Assembly: GCA_945902805.1 (NCBI GenBank)
Contig: CAMDMZ010000002.1
Coordinates: 62,001-126,000 of the forward strand
DNA length: 64,000 bases
Source: Propionivibrio dicarboxylicus
GTDB taxonomy: Bacteria; Pseudomonadota; Gammaproteobacteria; Burkholderiales; Rhodocyclaceae
Direction: 5' to 3'
In this document: positions 34,879 through 43,031 of the stretch, in pieces
Layout of the letters: every line of letters begins with the position of its first letter
Numbering within the stretch: position 1 is the first letter of the stretch
Made by a program: the position numbers and the translations under genes
The notes under the pieces: model-generated
The model's input: only the letters and a program-made list of their open reading frames with translations
Told to the model about the DNA's origin: nothing
Database searches by the model: none

Positions 34879-36267
34879 TTAGCCGGCGGCGGGTTGTTCC
34901 TTCACCGGTTTGACCTCAACGATCTCGGTCAGCGCCAGTGTGCCAATTTCACGCAGTTTTTCCAGGCGACTGGTCTCATGTTCAAGCAAGGTCTGTACTT
35001 GCGAGAAGCTGGACGGGACAAACACCTCGCGTCCATCCGGGGCACGGCGACGGACACCAAAACTGACACGATCGCGATGTTCGGCCGGGATTTTTCCGAT
35101 CACACTCTTGGTCGCCCAGATGGAGCCAAAACGTGCCAGATCGGAAATACGGGCGGCTTGGTTAATGGTATCGCCCAGCACTGTGAATTCGACGCCAGTG
35201 GATGTTTGGTAGGTACCCAACCATTCCTGGCCCTCGGTAATTCCAGTGTTGAGATACAAGTCGTTGAGCCAGTTCTTGCGTACCTGCCAATCGCGCGAGA
35301 GCTTGCGCATGACCACGCGAATTTCATCGGCACAGGCCAGCGCGTTGGTCAGATAGTCGCTGTCGGCCTGCGGGAAGAAGTAATACACGAGGCCATCGCC
35401 GACATGCTTGCCGCAGGTGCCGTGGTGTTTGCGAAAGATCGGGGCCGTCGTGGTCCAGATTTCGTTGATCAGCTGGAAATACTCGGCGGGCGGTAGCTCC
35501 GAACAGATCTTGACCGAACCTTGCAAATCGGCGACAAGAACGGAAAGATGCGTCAATACGGGTAAGCGGCGGCGGAGCAGGTCACGAATCACCTCGTCCC
35601 GACGCGACAGGAAATTCAGCATTTCCTCGGCGGCGTCCAGTTCCGGGACGAGAACCACAAAAATACCTTCGCGGAAATTTGATGCGTAAGCGGTGTGGCG
35701 TGTTTCCACGTCATCCGCAGTCCCTAATGTGATCGTGGTCCCGATGGTTGGGCGAATTGGCTCCGCCTCGACTTCGACGAAGGCTGACTGCAAACGGGCG
35801 TAGGAAACGGGATCGAGGCCGCGACAGGCGTGGCCAAAGATTTCAGCGGAAATACGCGATTTTGCGACGGCGACATGAAAGCGCAACAAATTGATCCATT
35901 CATTTCGGCTGGCGGGCAGCAGGCGAAAGAGATTGCGTTCGTCGTTGGTCGGTGGCAATTCGGTGATCTGGGAAAATATCTGTGCCCGAGCCGGCGCATT
36001 GATCCACAACACTTCGAAGTTGTGATTCACCATGTAGGCTGGATAGTCGATATCGTCGAGTGTGACGCGCAAGGATTCGCGGCTCCCGATTGCCCCAGGA
36101 ACCCCCTGCGTTGGATGCGTACTGCGATTGGCCACCGGCGCGCGCACACTTGGACCCGGTTCTTCACCCATCCGGGCAACAATTTCCGTCATCGAAAGAC
36201 CCTCTTGCTTAAGACGGCGCGCCTGCTCGATCCGAGCCGACACGCCAGGCAATGAACCCATCATCAC
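34879..36267 (-). CDS. Class III adenylate/guanylate cyclase with N-terminal PAS-like domain
   Basis: A 462-residue soluble protein. The N-terminus has a short helical segment (RIEQARRLKQEGLSMTEIV) that looks like a helix-turn-helix fragment. A PAS-like region follows, similar to MmyB ligand-binding domains (YPAYMVNHNFEVLWINAPAR). The C-terminal half is a class III cyclase homology domain: metal-binding Asp in VLVADLQGSVKI, second Asp in GKHVGDGLVYYFF, and FTVLGDTINQAARISDLA. Whether it makes cAMP or cGMP cannot be told. A cNMP-binding protein is encoded at 41410-41892, a possible but unproven effector. The ribosome site GAGGAG precedes the cluster of ATG codons at the start. Confidence 0.82.
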   Translation of the reverse strand: MMMGSLPGVSARIEQARRLKQEGLSMTEIVARMGEEPGPSVRAPVANRSTHPTQGVPGAIGSRESLRVTLDDIDYPAYMVNHNFEVLWINAPARAQIFSQITELPPTNDERNLFRLLPASRNEWINLLRFHVAVAKSRISAEIFGHACRGLDPVSYARLQSAFVEVEAEPIRPTIGTTITLGTADDVETRHTAYASNFREGIFVVLVPELDAAEEMLNFLSRRDEVIRDLLRRRLPVLTHLSVLVADLQGSVKICSELPPAEYFQLINEIWTTTAPIFRKHHGTCGKHVGDGLVYYFFPQADSDYLTNALACADEIRVVMRKLSRDWQVRKNWLNDLYLNTGITEGQEWLGTYQTSTGVEFTVLGDTINQAARISDLARFGSIWATKSVIGKIPAEHRDRVSFGVRRRAPDGREVFVPSSFSQVQTLLEHETSRLEKLREIGTLALTEIVEVKPVKEQPAAG

Positions 36268-36386
36268 TCCTCGCCAACAAAGACACCAATAGCGACAATG
36301 GTACTTAATCTTTCGCTTATCGGCCTGAGTTGCGAATTATTAAGGGAAATTGAGAGGTTTTTTCGCTCCTATTATGATTTTTTTGA

Positions 36387-37478
36387 TTATTTCTTCTGTG
36401 CTGTTGTTCCTGCGTGGAGCCGAATCGGGATTCTTTGCGGCCCAAAAGGAGCACCAAACGGGCCATAGTACCCGGCAATTCGGGTTCCACAATGACGGCA
36501 TTGGCCCTCTGAATCCAGTGCGTAAGTGAGGATCTGGTACCAGTCACGGCGAATGACTGGCTGACGGCAGGTTGGACAGTGGGTGGTGTCTCCGGCCTGA
36601 TCATGCACATTGCCGGTGTAAACATAGTGCAGCCCGGCATCCTGCGCGATCTGCCGCGCACGAGTTAACGTGGCCGGTGGCGTCGCAGCGATCCCCTGCA
36701 TTTTCCAGTCCGGATGAAAGGCAGTGAAATGCAGCGGCACATCGGGGCCGAGTTCGCGGACTACCCATTGCGACAAGGCGGTGAGTTCGGCGTCGGAGTC
36801 GTTCTCGCCGGGGATCAGCAACGTGGTGAGTTCGATCCAGCAATCGGTCTCGTGATGCACCATCGCGATCAGGTCGAGTACGGCCTGCAATTTGCCGCCA
36901 CAAAGTTTGACGTAGAAATCGTCGCTGAAAGCCTTGAGGTCGATGTTGGCCGCGTCCATTTTTGCGTAAAACTCGCGTGCCGGGGCCAAGTGCATGTACC
37001 CGGCAGTGACGGCCACGGTCTTGATACCCAGTGCGTGACAGGCATCGGCGGTATCCATCGCGTACTCGGCGAAGATCACCGGGTCGTTGTACGTGAAAGC
37101 GACACTTCTGGCGGCGTGGTGCTTGGCGGCCTGGGCGATGGCAGTTGGTGTGGCGTCATCCATCAGCCGGTCCATGTCGCGCGATTTTGAAATGTCCCAG
37201 TTCTGGCAAAACTTGCAGGTCAGATTGCAGCCCGCAGTGCCGAAGGAAAGAATGCTCGAACCCGGGTAGAAATGATTGAGCGGTTTCTTTTCGATGGGGT
37301 CGATGCAAAACCCGGAACTGCGGCCATAGGTGGTGAGGACCAACTGGCCATTGTGCATGGCGCGGACAAAACAGGCGGCGCGTTGGCCTTCATGGAGTTT
37401 GCATTCACGCGGACACAGATCGCACTGGATGCGCCCGTCGTCCAGCGGATGCCACCATCGCGCCGGGGTACTGCTCAT
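36387..37478 (-). CDS. amrS: AmmeMemoRadiSam system radical SAM enzyme
   Basis: A 363-residue radical SAM protein of the AmmeMemoRadiSam system. The iron-sulfur/SAM motif is AGCNLTCKFCQNWDISK (CxxxCxxC). An N-terminal cysteine set (CDLCPRECKLHEGQRAACFVR) and a C-terminal zinc-ribbon-like pair (CPTCRQ then CRHCGTRIAGYYG) flank it. The start at 37478 (MSSTPARWWHPLDDG) matches the usual family N-terminus and follows the Memo-AMMECR1 stop by 5 bases; starts at 37520 or 37562 are possible. The reaction is not established; the three-part system is thought to carry out a linked modification. Confidence 0.88.
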   Translation of the reverse strand: MSSTPARWWHPLDDGRIQCDLCPRECKLHEGQRAACFVRAMHNGQLVLTTYGRSSGFCIDPIEKKPLNHFYPGSSILSFGTAGCNLTCKFCQNWDISKSRDMDRLMDDATPTAIAQAAKHHAARSVAFTYNDPVIFAEYAMDTADACHALGIKTVAVTAGYMHLAPAREFYAKMDAANIDLKAFSDDFYVKLCGGKLQAVLDLIAMVHHETDCWIELTTLLIPGENDSDAELTALSQWVVRELGPDVPLHFTAFHPDWKMQGIAATPPATLTRARQIAQDAGLHYVYTGNVHDQAGDTTHCPTCRQPVIRRDWYQILTYALDSEGQCRHCGTRIAGYYGPFGAPFGPQRIPIRLHAGTTAQKK

Positions 37479-37483
37479 TTCAC

Positions 37484-38866
37484 TCAGTGCATCGAGTCCG
37501 GCGGCTCCGGTTCTTTCCATTTTTGCACCTGATATACGTAGAGTTTGACCGCAGGTGACCAATAATTGGCAGGCAAGCCGGCTTTCTGCTTGAGATGCGC
37601 CATGAACTGCTGCACTTCCGGAAGTTGTTCCCAGACTTGCGGCAGGAAGGTGCTGCGAGCATTGCCGGCAACGAAGATCACGCCGTCGATCATGGGCCGC
37701 AGTTGGCGCAGGGCATCGGCTTCGTCAGTGAACTGCAGCGCTTGTGGTGCCGTCAGGAGTGAGACTTCAACGCGGGTATGGGCCAGTTCCGTTGCCGACA
37801 GGGGAAGAAAACGTGGGTCGCGCAAAGCGGCGGCGAGTGCATTGGCGCGAACATCCTGTTCCAAGTCGCGGTGGGCTTCCAGCGAGCCGATGCAACCGCG
37901 TAGTGCACCGTTTTGCGTCAGGGTGACGAAGGTGGCACCGGGGGCGGCGAGCGCCGGATGAGCTGGTTCGGCTTGCGGATATTGGTGAAACTGTGCGCTG
38001 ATGGCGTTGCGGGCACGGACCAGCAGGGCATGCCCAAGGGCAGCGTCGACGCCATCGTGTGCGGCTTCATAGAGGGCAAATGCGGCGTAGCCGACGACGC
38101 GCGATTTGTCGCCTGCGGTATCGCCGGAATTGCAACGTTCGAGCAGTTCGATCGTCATGCCATGGCGACGGGCGATTTCGATCATGCCGTTGATCGGCAA
38201 GGCGCCACAGGCCTGATCAAAACTGGTGAGCGGCTGCAAAGAGGCTATTTGCGCGACCGTGGCGCCGTCAATCTGATTGGCGGCGGCGTAATCATGAAAG
38301 TGCGACAAATCGGAGCTGATCACGATCAGCGTCTCCGGGCCGCCCCAAAGTTGGTCAAGAACCTGCGCGATGTCATCCACGCTGGTACGCCCCACCGCCA
38401 GCGGAATAAGTTGGAAATCACCGAGGCTGGTCTGCAGGAATGGTAGCTGCACTTCCAGCGAATGTTCCTGGGCATGTGCCGCGTCACTACTGACGATTCC
38501 CGACAGATCGAGCAAGGCATCGAGCGCCGTTCGATCGAGCGCAATGTCCCCCAGTGGCGTGGCGAAATGGGTAACGGTGGCGGATGGAATGGCGACACCC
38601 GTGACGGCGACCCGGTGACAGGGTCCAAGCAGTACGACACGAGTGATCGTACCTTTCAGGGCAGCGATACGCGCATACGCCGCAGCGGCCGTGCGGCCCG
38701 AATAGATATAGCCGGCGTGCGGCACGATGATGGCTTTGGGTGAAAAAGTCGGTGCTGGCGAGACGGCGCCTTTCAGGAATTGCGCGACATCGCGAGCCAA
38801 AATGGCCGGGTCGGCCGGGTAAAACATGCCGGCTACGGCCGGCGGACGGAGAGTAGTGGGAGTCAT
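37484..38866 (-). CDS. Fused Memo (AmrB) and AMMECR1 (AmrA) protein
   Basis: A 460-residue fusion of two AmmeMemoRadiSam partners. Residues about 1-270 are a Memo-like domain with metal-site histidines in VPHAGYIYSG, AQEHSLEVQLPFLQ and SSDLSHFHDYA, plus DKSRVVGYAAFALY. Residues about 285-450 are an AMMECR1 domain with the hallmark GALRGCIGSLEAHRDLEQDV and later RVEVSLLTAP. The fusion and the radical SAM gene 5 bases downstream give the complete system in two genes. Repeat copy G encodes SPAPTF near residue 36, in the linker just before the first histidine motif. It lies 9 bases upstream of the MgtC-like gene's stop, in the same direction. Confidence 0.9.
   Translation of the reverse strand: MTPTTLRPPAVAGMFYPADPAILARDVAQFLKGAVSPAPTFSPKAIIVPHAGYIYSGRTAAAAYARIAALKGTITRVVLLGPCHRVAVTGVAIPSATVTHFATPLGDIALDRTALDALLDLSGIVSSDAAHAQEHSLEVQLPFLQTSLGDFQLIPLAVGRTSVDDIAQVLDQLWGGPETLIVISSDLSHFHDYAAANQIDGATVAQIASLQPLTSFDQACGALPINGMIEIARRHGMTIELLERCNSGDTAGDKSRVVGYAAFALYEAAHDGVDAALGHALLVRARNAISAQFHQYPQAEPAHPALAAPGATFVTLTQNGALRGCIGSLEAHRDLEQDVRANALAAALRDPRFLPLSATELAHTRVEVSLLTAPQALQFTDEADALRQLRPMIDGVIFVAGNARSTFLPQVWEQLPEVQQFMAHLKQKAGLPANYWSPAVKLYVYQVQKWKEPEPPDSMH
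38743..38768 (+). repeat. Dispersed 26-bp repeat, copy G (inside Memo-AMMECR1)
   Basis: Reads AAAAAGTCGGTGCTGGC then GAGACGGCG, one change from consensus, antisense to the gene. It is translated as VSPAPTFS, in the same reading frame of the element as copy A. Confidence 0.85.
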
Positions 38867-38875
38867 GTCTTGATC

Positions 38876-40135
38876 CTAGACCACGAACGCCAATCCCGCA
38901 GCCAAGCCGAGTCCAATGGCGAGCAGGCCGGGCAGGGTGCGACGCGAAAGTGCCCCGCCACCAATGGTGATGACGAGGCCGGTCTTGAAGGCCAGGTTGG
39001 CCATGATGGCGAGCGTGATGGCGGTGACCGCGACCGATTCCGCTAGCGTGTTGGTGTTGAAAAGCCGCAGTGTGGAGAGTGCGATGGCGTCGACATCGGT
39101 CAGGCCGGAAGCCAGCGACACCAGATAGAGTCCCTTGCTGCCGGCGTAGTCCTGCAAGGCCGCCGAGACGACGAGCACGACCGCGTAAAGCGCACCGAAG
39201 GAAATCGCGGTCTTCAGTTCGGTCGGATTGGTCACTTCGGGCATGGGCAACTCGCCCTCGGCAACGAGAGTACGCCAGCCCCAGATCGTGACCGCCAGTC
39301 CGCCAAGTACACCAAGACCAAGCACCGAGGCCAGCGGCACAATCAATCCGGGGGCTAGGACCAGGGCCACCAGCCCGAGCCGGATCATGACGACGAGGTT
39401 GGCCAACAGGATGACCAGCGTTGCGGTCCGAGCCATATCAGTGTGGCTGCGGGCATGACGGGCAAAGACCATGGTGGTGGCTGTAGATGAGGCGAGGCCG
39501 CCGAACAGGCCGAGCAAGGCCGCACCGTGGCGCACACCGACAATGCGCAAAGCCGCGTAACCGGCAAGCGAAAGCCCAGAGATCAGGACCACCATCCACC
39601 AGATCTGGTGCGGGTTTAGCGCGTTGTAGGGGCCGAAGTCCTGGTCCGGCAGGATGGGCAGGATGACGAAGGACAAGACGGAAAATTGCAGGACGGAGAG
39701 CAGATCCTTATGTGTCAGGCTACGCGAGATGCCGTGCAATTGGGCCTTGAAATAGAGCAGCACGGTGGTCGCAATGGCCAGCATGACGGCTAGGGTCGCA
39801 TAGCCAAACCAGACCGTGGCACCGAGCAAGTAACACACCAACAGGGCGACGACCGAGGTGGTGCCGGGATCGCCGTCGTCGAGTGGATCGGAAATGATGG
39901 CGGCGATCATCATGGCGCCGACGATGATCAAGCCGGCCGCCAGAATCCAGCCATTGCCGGTAACGTCGACCAGCAGAGCCGAGAGCGTACCGAGCAGGGC
40001 GACCAGGGCGAAGGTACGCAGACCCGCCTTGACATCTGATTGACGTTCGCGCTCAAGGCCGATCAGCAGGCCAATGGCCAGGCTGGTGGCGAAGGTTTGT
40101 ACGTGTTCGGTGCCGTTGCCGAAAGTAAAGGGCAC
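38876..40135 (-). CDS. MgtC/SapB and DUF4010 membrane protein
   Basis: A 419-residue polytopic membrane protein. The first 130 residues match MgtC/SapB (FATSLAIGLLIGLERERQ, then LRTFALVALLGTLSALL); the remaining two thirds, with about nine helices, match DUF4010. The start is GTG 40135, supported by GGGAGA at good spacing and by the fit to the family N-terminus; the frame to 40210 overlaps the divergent ispD promoter. Function is unknown; relatives are linked loosely to metal or magnesium homeostasis. It is the first gene of an apparent operon with the AmmeMemoRadiSam pair. Confidence 0.82.
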   Translation of the reverse strand: MPFTFGNGTEHVQTFATSLAIGLLIGLERERQSDVKAGLRTFALVALLGTLSALLVDVTGNGWILAAGLIIVGAMMIAAIISDPLDDGDPGTTSVVALLVCYLLGATVWFGYATLAVMLAIATTVLLYFKAQLHGISRSLTHKDLLSVLQFSVLSFVILPILPDQDFGPYNALNPHQIWWMVVLISGLSLAGYAALRIVGVRHGAALLGLFGGLASSTATTMVFARHARSHTDMARTATLVILLANLVVMIRLGLVALVLAPGLIVPLASVLGLGVLGGLAVTIWGWRTLVAEGELPMPEVTNPTELKTAISFGALYAVVLVVSAALQDYAGSKGLYLVSLASGLTDVDAIALSTLRLFNTNTLAESVAVTAITLAIMANLAFKTGLVITIGGGALSRRTLPGLLAIGLGLAAGLAFVV

Positions 40136-40194
40136 GAAGCTTCTCCCGATCGTTTTTTCGGTGCCGCAAAAATACAGGCAGGTGCGCCTGATTG

Positions 40195-40202
40195 TATAGA
40201 AT
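40195..40202 (+). promoter_or_regulatory. -10 element of ispD (TATAGAAT)
   Basis: TATAGAAT ends six bases before ATG 40209, so transcription could begin at or near the start codon, giving a leaderless or very short-leader mRNA. No Shine-Dalgarno is visible before the ATG and no clear -35 is present. Confidence 0.4.
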
Positions 40203-40208
40203 CCTGGC

Positions 40209-40925
40209 ATGAGCTACTACGCATTAGTACCGGCGGCCGGGAATGGCGCTCGCATGGGCGGCGAAACGCCCAAACAGTATCTGCCGCTGGCAGGTCATCC
40301 CCTGATTTGGCATGCCTTGTCGACGCTGTGTGCGAGTCCGGCAATTCAACGCGTCTTCGTTGTCCTGGCGCCGGATGATGAACTCTGGTCTGACGAGGAA
40401 ATGGGGAGCTGTGGCGACAAGCTGGCGGTCTTGCGGTGTGGCGGCGAAACACGGGCGCAAAGCGTGACCAATGGGCTGCGCGCCATGGCCGAACAAATTC
40501 CGGATATCGCCGACGACTGGGTCCTGGTGCACGACGCGGCGCGGCCTTGTCTGACCGTGGTCCACGTCACCGCATTGATCGACGATGTTGGTGACGACGA
40601 CGCCGGCGGCATCCTGGCGGTGCCGGTGGCCGATACGCTGAAGCGAGCCAGCGGTCGGCAGGATGACCAGATGGCGCTACCCGCGATCATGGCGACTGTT
40701 GCCCGCGAGGGACTTTGGCAAGCGCAGACGCCACAAATGTTTCGCCATCGATTGTTGCTCGATGCACTTGATTTCGCGCCACGGGTGACCGACGAGGCGA
40801 GCGCGGTCGAGGCGCTGGGTCTGCATCCACGTCTGGTCAAGGCCGATAGCAGCAATTTCAAAGTGACCTACCCGCATGATCTGGAATTGGCCGCTTTGAT
40901 CCTCGAGCATCGGAACCGGCGATGA
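40209..40925 (+). CDS. ispD: 2-C-methyl-D-erythritol 4-phosphate cytidylyltransferase
   Basis: A 238-residue IspD, which makes CDP-methylerythritol in the MEP isoprenoid pathway. The N-terminal nucleotide-binding motif is [19 protein letters not shown], with the basic residues expected. Other signatures are [15 protein letters not shown] in the substrate region, AQTPQMFRH, and [10 protein letters not shown]; the [12 protein letters not shown] end is also typical. The stop overlaps ispF (ATGAGC), the usual ispDF arrangement. Confidence 0.96.
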   Translation: MSYYALVPAAGNGARMGGETPKQYLPLAGHPLIWHALSTLCASPAIQRVFVVLAPDDELWSDEEMGSCGDKLAVLRCGGETRAQSVTNGLRAMAEQIPDIADDWVLVHDAARPCLTVVHVTALIDDVGDDDAGGILAVPVADTLKRASGRQDDQMALPAIMATVAREGLWQAQTPQMFRHRLLLDALDFAPRVTDEASAVEALGLHPRLVKADSSNFKVTYPHDLELAALILEHRNRR

Positions 40926-41407
40926 GCCTTCCATTCCGAATCGGCCATGGCTACGACGTCCATGCCTTGACGCCGGGCCGCAAGCTGATTCTCGGCGGCG
41001 TCGAGATTCCCCATTCGTCAGGCTTGCTGGGGCATTCGGACGCCGACGTCCTGTTGCATGCGATCACCGATGCCTTGCTCGGAGCCGCCGGACTGGGCGA
41101 CATCGGCGGCATGTTTCCCGATACCGATTCGCGCTGGAAAGGTGCCGACAGCCGCCTGCTGTTGCGTGAGGCGATGGCGGCGGTGACAAGTGCGGGATGG
41201 CAGCTCGGGAATATTGATGCCACGATCATCGCCCAGGCGCCGCGAGTCAAGCCCTATGTGGCGGCCATGCGGGCCAATATCGCCACCGATCTGGGCGTCG
41301 CGCCCGATGCCGTGAATATCAAGGGCAAGACCACCGAACGGCTGGGCTTTACCGGGCGTGGTGAAGGGATTGCCGCCGAAGCAGTTGCCTTGTTGATGAG
41401 AAACTGA
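40922..41407 (+). CDS. ispF: 2-C-methyl-D-erythritol 2,4-cyclodiphosphate synthase
   Basis: A 161-residue IspF, which cyclises CDP-ME 2-phosphate to MEcPP with a zinc ion at a trimer interface. Visible motifs are [11 protein letters not shown] (metal Asp and His), [39 protein letters not shown], and the C-terminal [20 protein letters not shown]. Coupled to ispD by a 4-base overlap; the cNMP-binding protein starts 2 bases after its stop. Confidence 0.97.
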   Translation: MSLPFRIGHGYDVHALTPGRKLILGGVEIPHSSGLLGHSDADVLLHAITDALLGAAGLGDIGGMFPDTDSRWKGADSRLLLREAMAAVTSAGWQLGNIDATIIAQAPRVKPYVAAMRANIATDLGVAPDAVNIKGKTTERLGFTGRGEGIAAEAVALLMRN

Positions 41408-41409
41408 CC

Positions 41410-41892
41410 ATGGTCAAACTGTTTGGCACGCGCAAGGAAACACCGCGTTTGAAGCGCCTACGTGATGTTTCCCTGTTTCAGGCACTGTCGTTGCGCGAAC
41501 TCGCCATCGTCGATGGCTTGATGCATCAGCGCACTTACCAGGCCGATGAGGTCGTTTTTGACGAAGGCGAAGCTGGCCAGGCAATCTACATCGTGCTGGA
41601 GGGCTCGGTGCTGCTGTGTCGTTCCGGCCAGGGCACGGAAGGGCATATTGCCGACGTCGGCCCCGGCGCGTTTTTTGGCGATATGGCCTTGCTCGACAAT
41701 TTGCCGCGTGCAGCACAGGCGCGGGCGACAACCCCGAGCGAACTTGCGGTGTACTTTCGTGAGGATTTTCTGGCCTTGATGGAAACTCATGCCCGCATTG
41801 CCTCCAAAATTGCCCTGCAACTTGCGCTGCAGATGGCACGTCGCTTGCGGTCCCAGACCGAACGGGAGCCGGCAATCCGCTTGCTGCAATGA
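41410..41892 (+). CDS. Cyclic nucleotide-binding domain protein
   Basis: A 160-residue protein made almost wholly of one Crp-type cNMP-binding domain: LFQALSLRELAIVDGLMHQR, VVFDEGEAGQAIYIVLEGSV, and a phosphate-binding cassette GAFFGDMALLDNLPRAAQAR. Asp stands where many relatives have Glu in FGE, so ligand binding is not certain. No helix-turn-helix follows; the tail is a long helix. It overlaps the transporter gene by four bases, suggesting it regulates the permease or kinase next to it. Confidence 0.82.
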   Translation: MVKLFGTRKETPRLKRLRDVSLFQALSLRELAIVDGLMHQRTYQADEVVFDEGEAGQAIYIVLEGSVLLCRSGQGTEGHIADVGPGAFFGDMALLDNLPRAAQARATTPSELAVYFREDFLALMETHARIASKIALQLALQMARRLRSQTEREPAIRLLQ

Positions 41893-43031
41893 CGACGACC
41901 GCCAGTTCGAGCAGGAATCAGGAACTGCAGGCCTCCGGACCGCTGATCTGGACGGCGATCATCGGCATCACCTGTTTGCTCTTGTTCCTGTTCCAGAAGA
42001 TCCTCTGGCTAGTGGTTCCCGCCATGCTTGGGCTGATTCTTTACTACGTGCTTTTCCCGGCAGTGAACTGGCTGGTGTATCGCGGTACCAGTCGCGAGGG
42101 TGCGGCCGGCTTTGTGATGCTCAGCTTCCTGATATTTTTGGCGGTGTGGATACTCGCGGTGGCGCCCTGGATTGCCACCCATATCGCCGACTGGCAGGCC
42201 GTGGTCACGCGGTATCTCGATGGTGGTTTGCATTTGCTGACGCGTAGCTTGCGGCGCCTGGAACGCAGTTCGTCGATGCTGCGTGAGGCGCATCTGGCGG
42301 CGACGGTATCCGAGCGATTGCAGCAGGGTTCGGGTTCCTTGACCCAGCATCTGGAGCCGATTCTGATTGGCATCATGGCATGGACACCGTCGCTGTTGCT
42401 GGCTCCCTTCCTGGCGTTTTTCTTCTTGCGTGATGGCAACCGTTTCAAAGCCTTTCTTGGCGATGCGGTGCCGAATGCGTTTTTTGAGCGCTCACTGTAT
42501 TTGCTCCATGGTGTCGATCGCACCTTGCGCGCCTATTTTCAGGGATTGATCAAGCTCACCGTCCTCGATACGCTGACCCTGGCCGCCGGGCTATGGATGC
42601 TGTCCATTCCCGGGCCGCTGGTGCTCGGGCTGATCTGTGCGGTGCTGGCCTGGATTCCCTACGTTGGCTCGATCCTTGGCGGACTGCTGGTGGTGCTGGT
42701 TGCTGCCACCGATTTCCCCGGCGATGCCTCGATGGCCTATTGGGCGATCGGTTTGTTCATCGTGGTACGCCTGCTCGATGACTTTCTCTACATGCCGCTT
42801 ACCATCGGCAAAAGTCTGCACATGCATCCGCTAATCACCGTGCTGATGATCTTCGTCGGCGGTGCCGTCGCCGGCATTACCGGCCTGATGCTGGTGCTAC
42901 CGCTCTTGGGGGTGGTGATGGTCGTTGGCGAAACGATAGGCGCGATCGTTACCGATGAACGGCTGATGGCGCGGCACCGTCACGCCCGTGCCTTACGCCG
43001 CGCGGCGGCGTCGCAGGATCTACATTCGTGA
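41889..43031 (+). CDS. AI-2E (PerM/TqsA) family membrane transporter
   Basis: A 380-residue membrane protein with about eight helices. The family pattern is clear: two short N-terminal helices, a long amphipathic loop (about residues 90-150), [14 protein letters not shown], then [20 protein letters not shown] and [13 protein letters not shown], and a C-terminal [13 protein letters not shown]. Members transport varied small molecules (AI-2, sodium or others); the substrate here is unknown. Both ends overlap neighbours by four bases, and it is followed by a GTG-start sensor kinase. Confidence 0.87.
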   Translation: MTTTASSSRNQELQASGPLIWTAIIGITCLLLFLFQKILWLVVPAMLGLILYYVLFPAVNWLVYRGTSREGAAGFVMLSFLIFLAVWILAVAPWIATHIADWQAVVTRYLDGGLHLLTRSLRRLERSSSMLREAHLAATVSERLQQGSGSLTQHLEPILIGIMAWTPSLLLAPFLAFFFLRDGNRFKAFLGDAVPNAFFERSLYLLHGVDRTLRAYFQGLIKLTVLDTLTLAAGLWMLSIPGPLVLGLICAVLAWIPYVGSILGGLLVVLVAATDFPGDASMAYWAIGLFIVVRLLDDFLYMPLTIGKSLHMHPLITVLMIFVGGAVAGITGLMLVLPLLGVVMVVGETIGAIVTDERLMARHRHARALRRAAASQDLHS

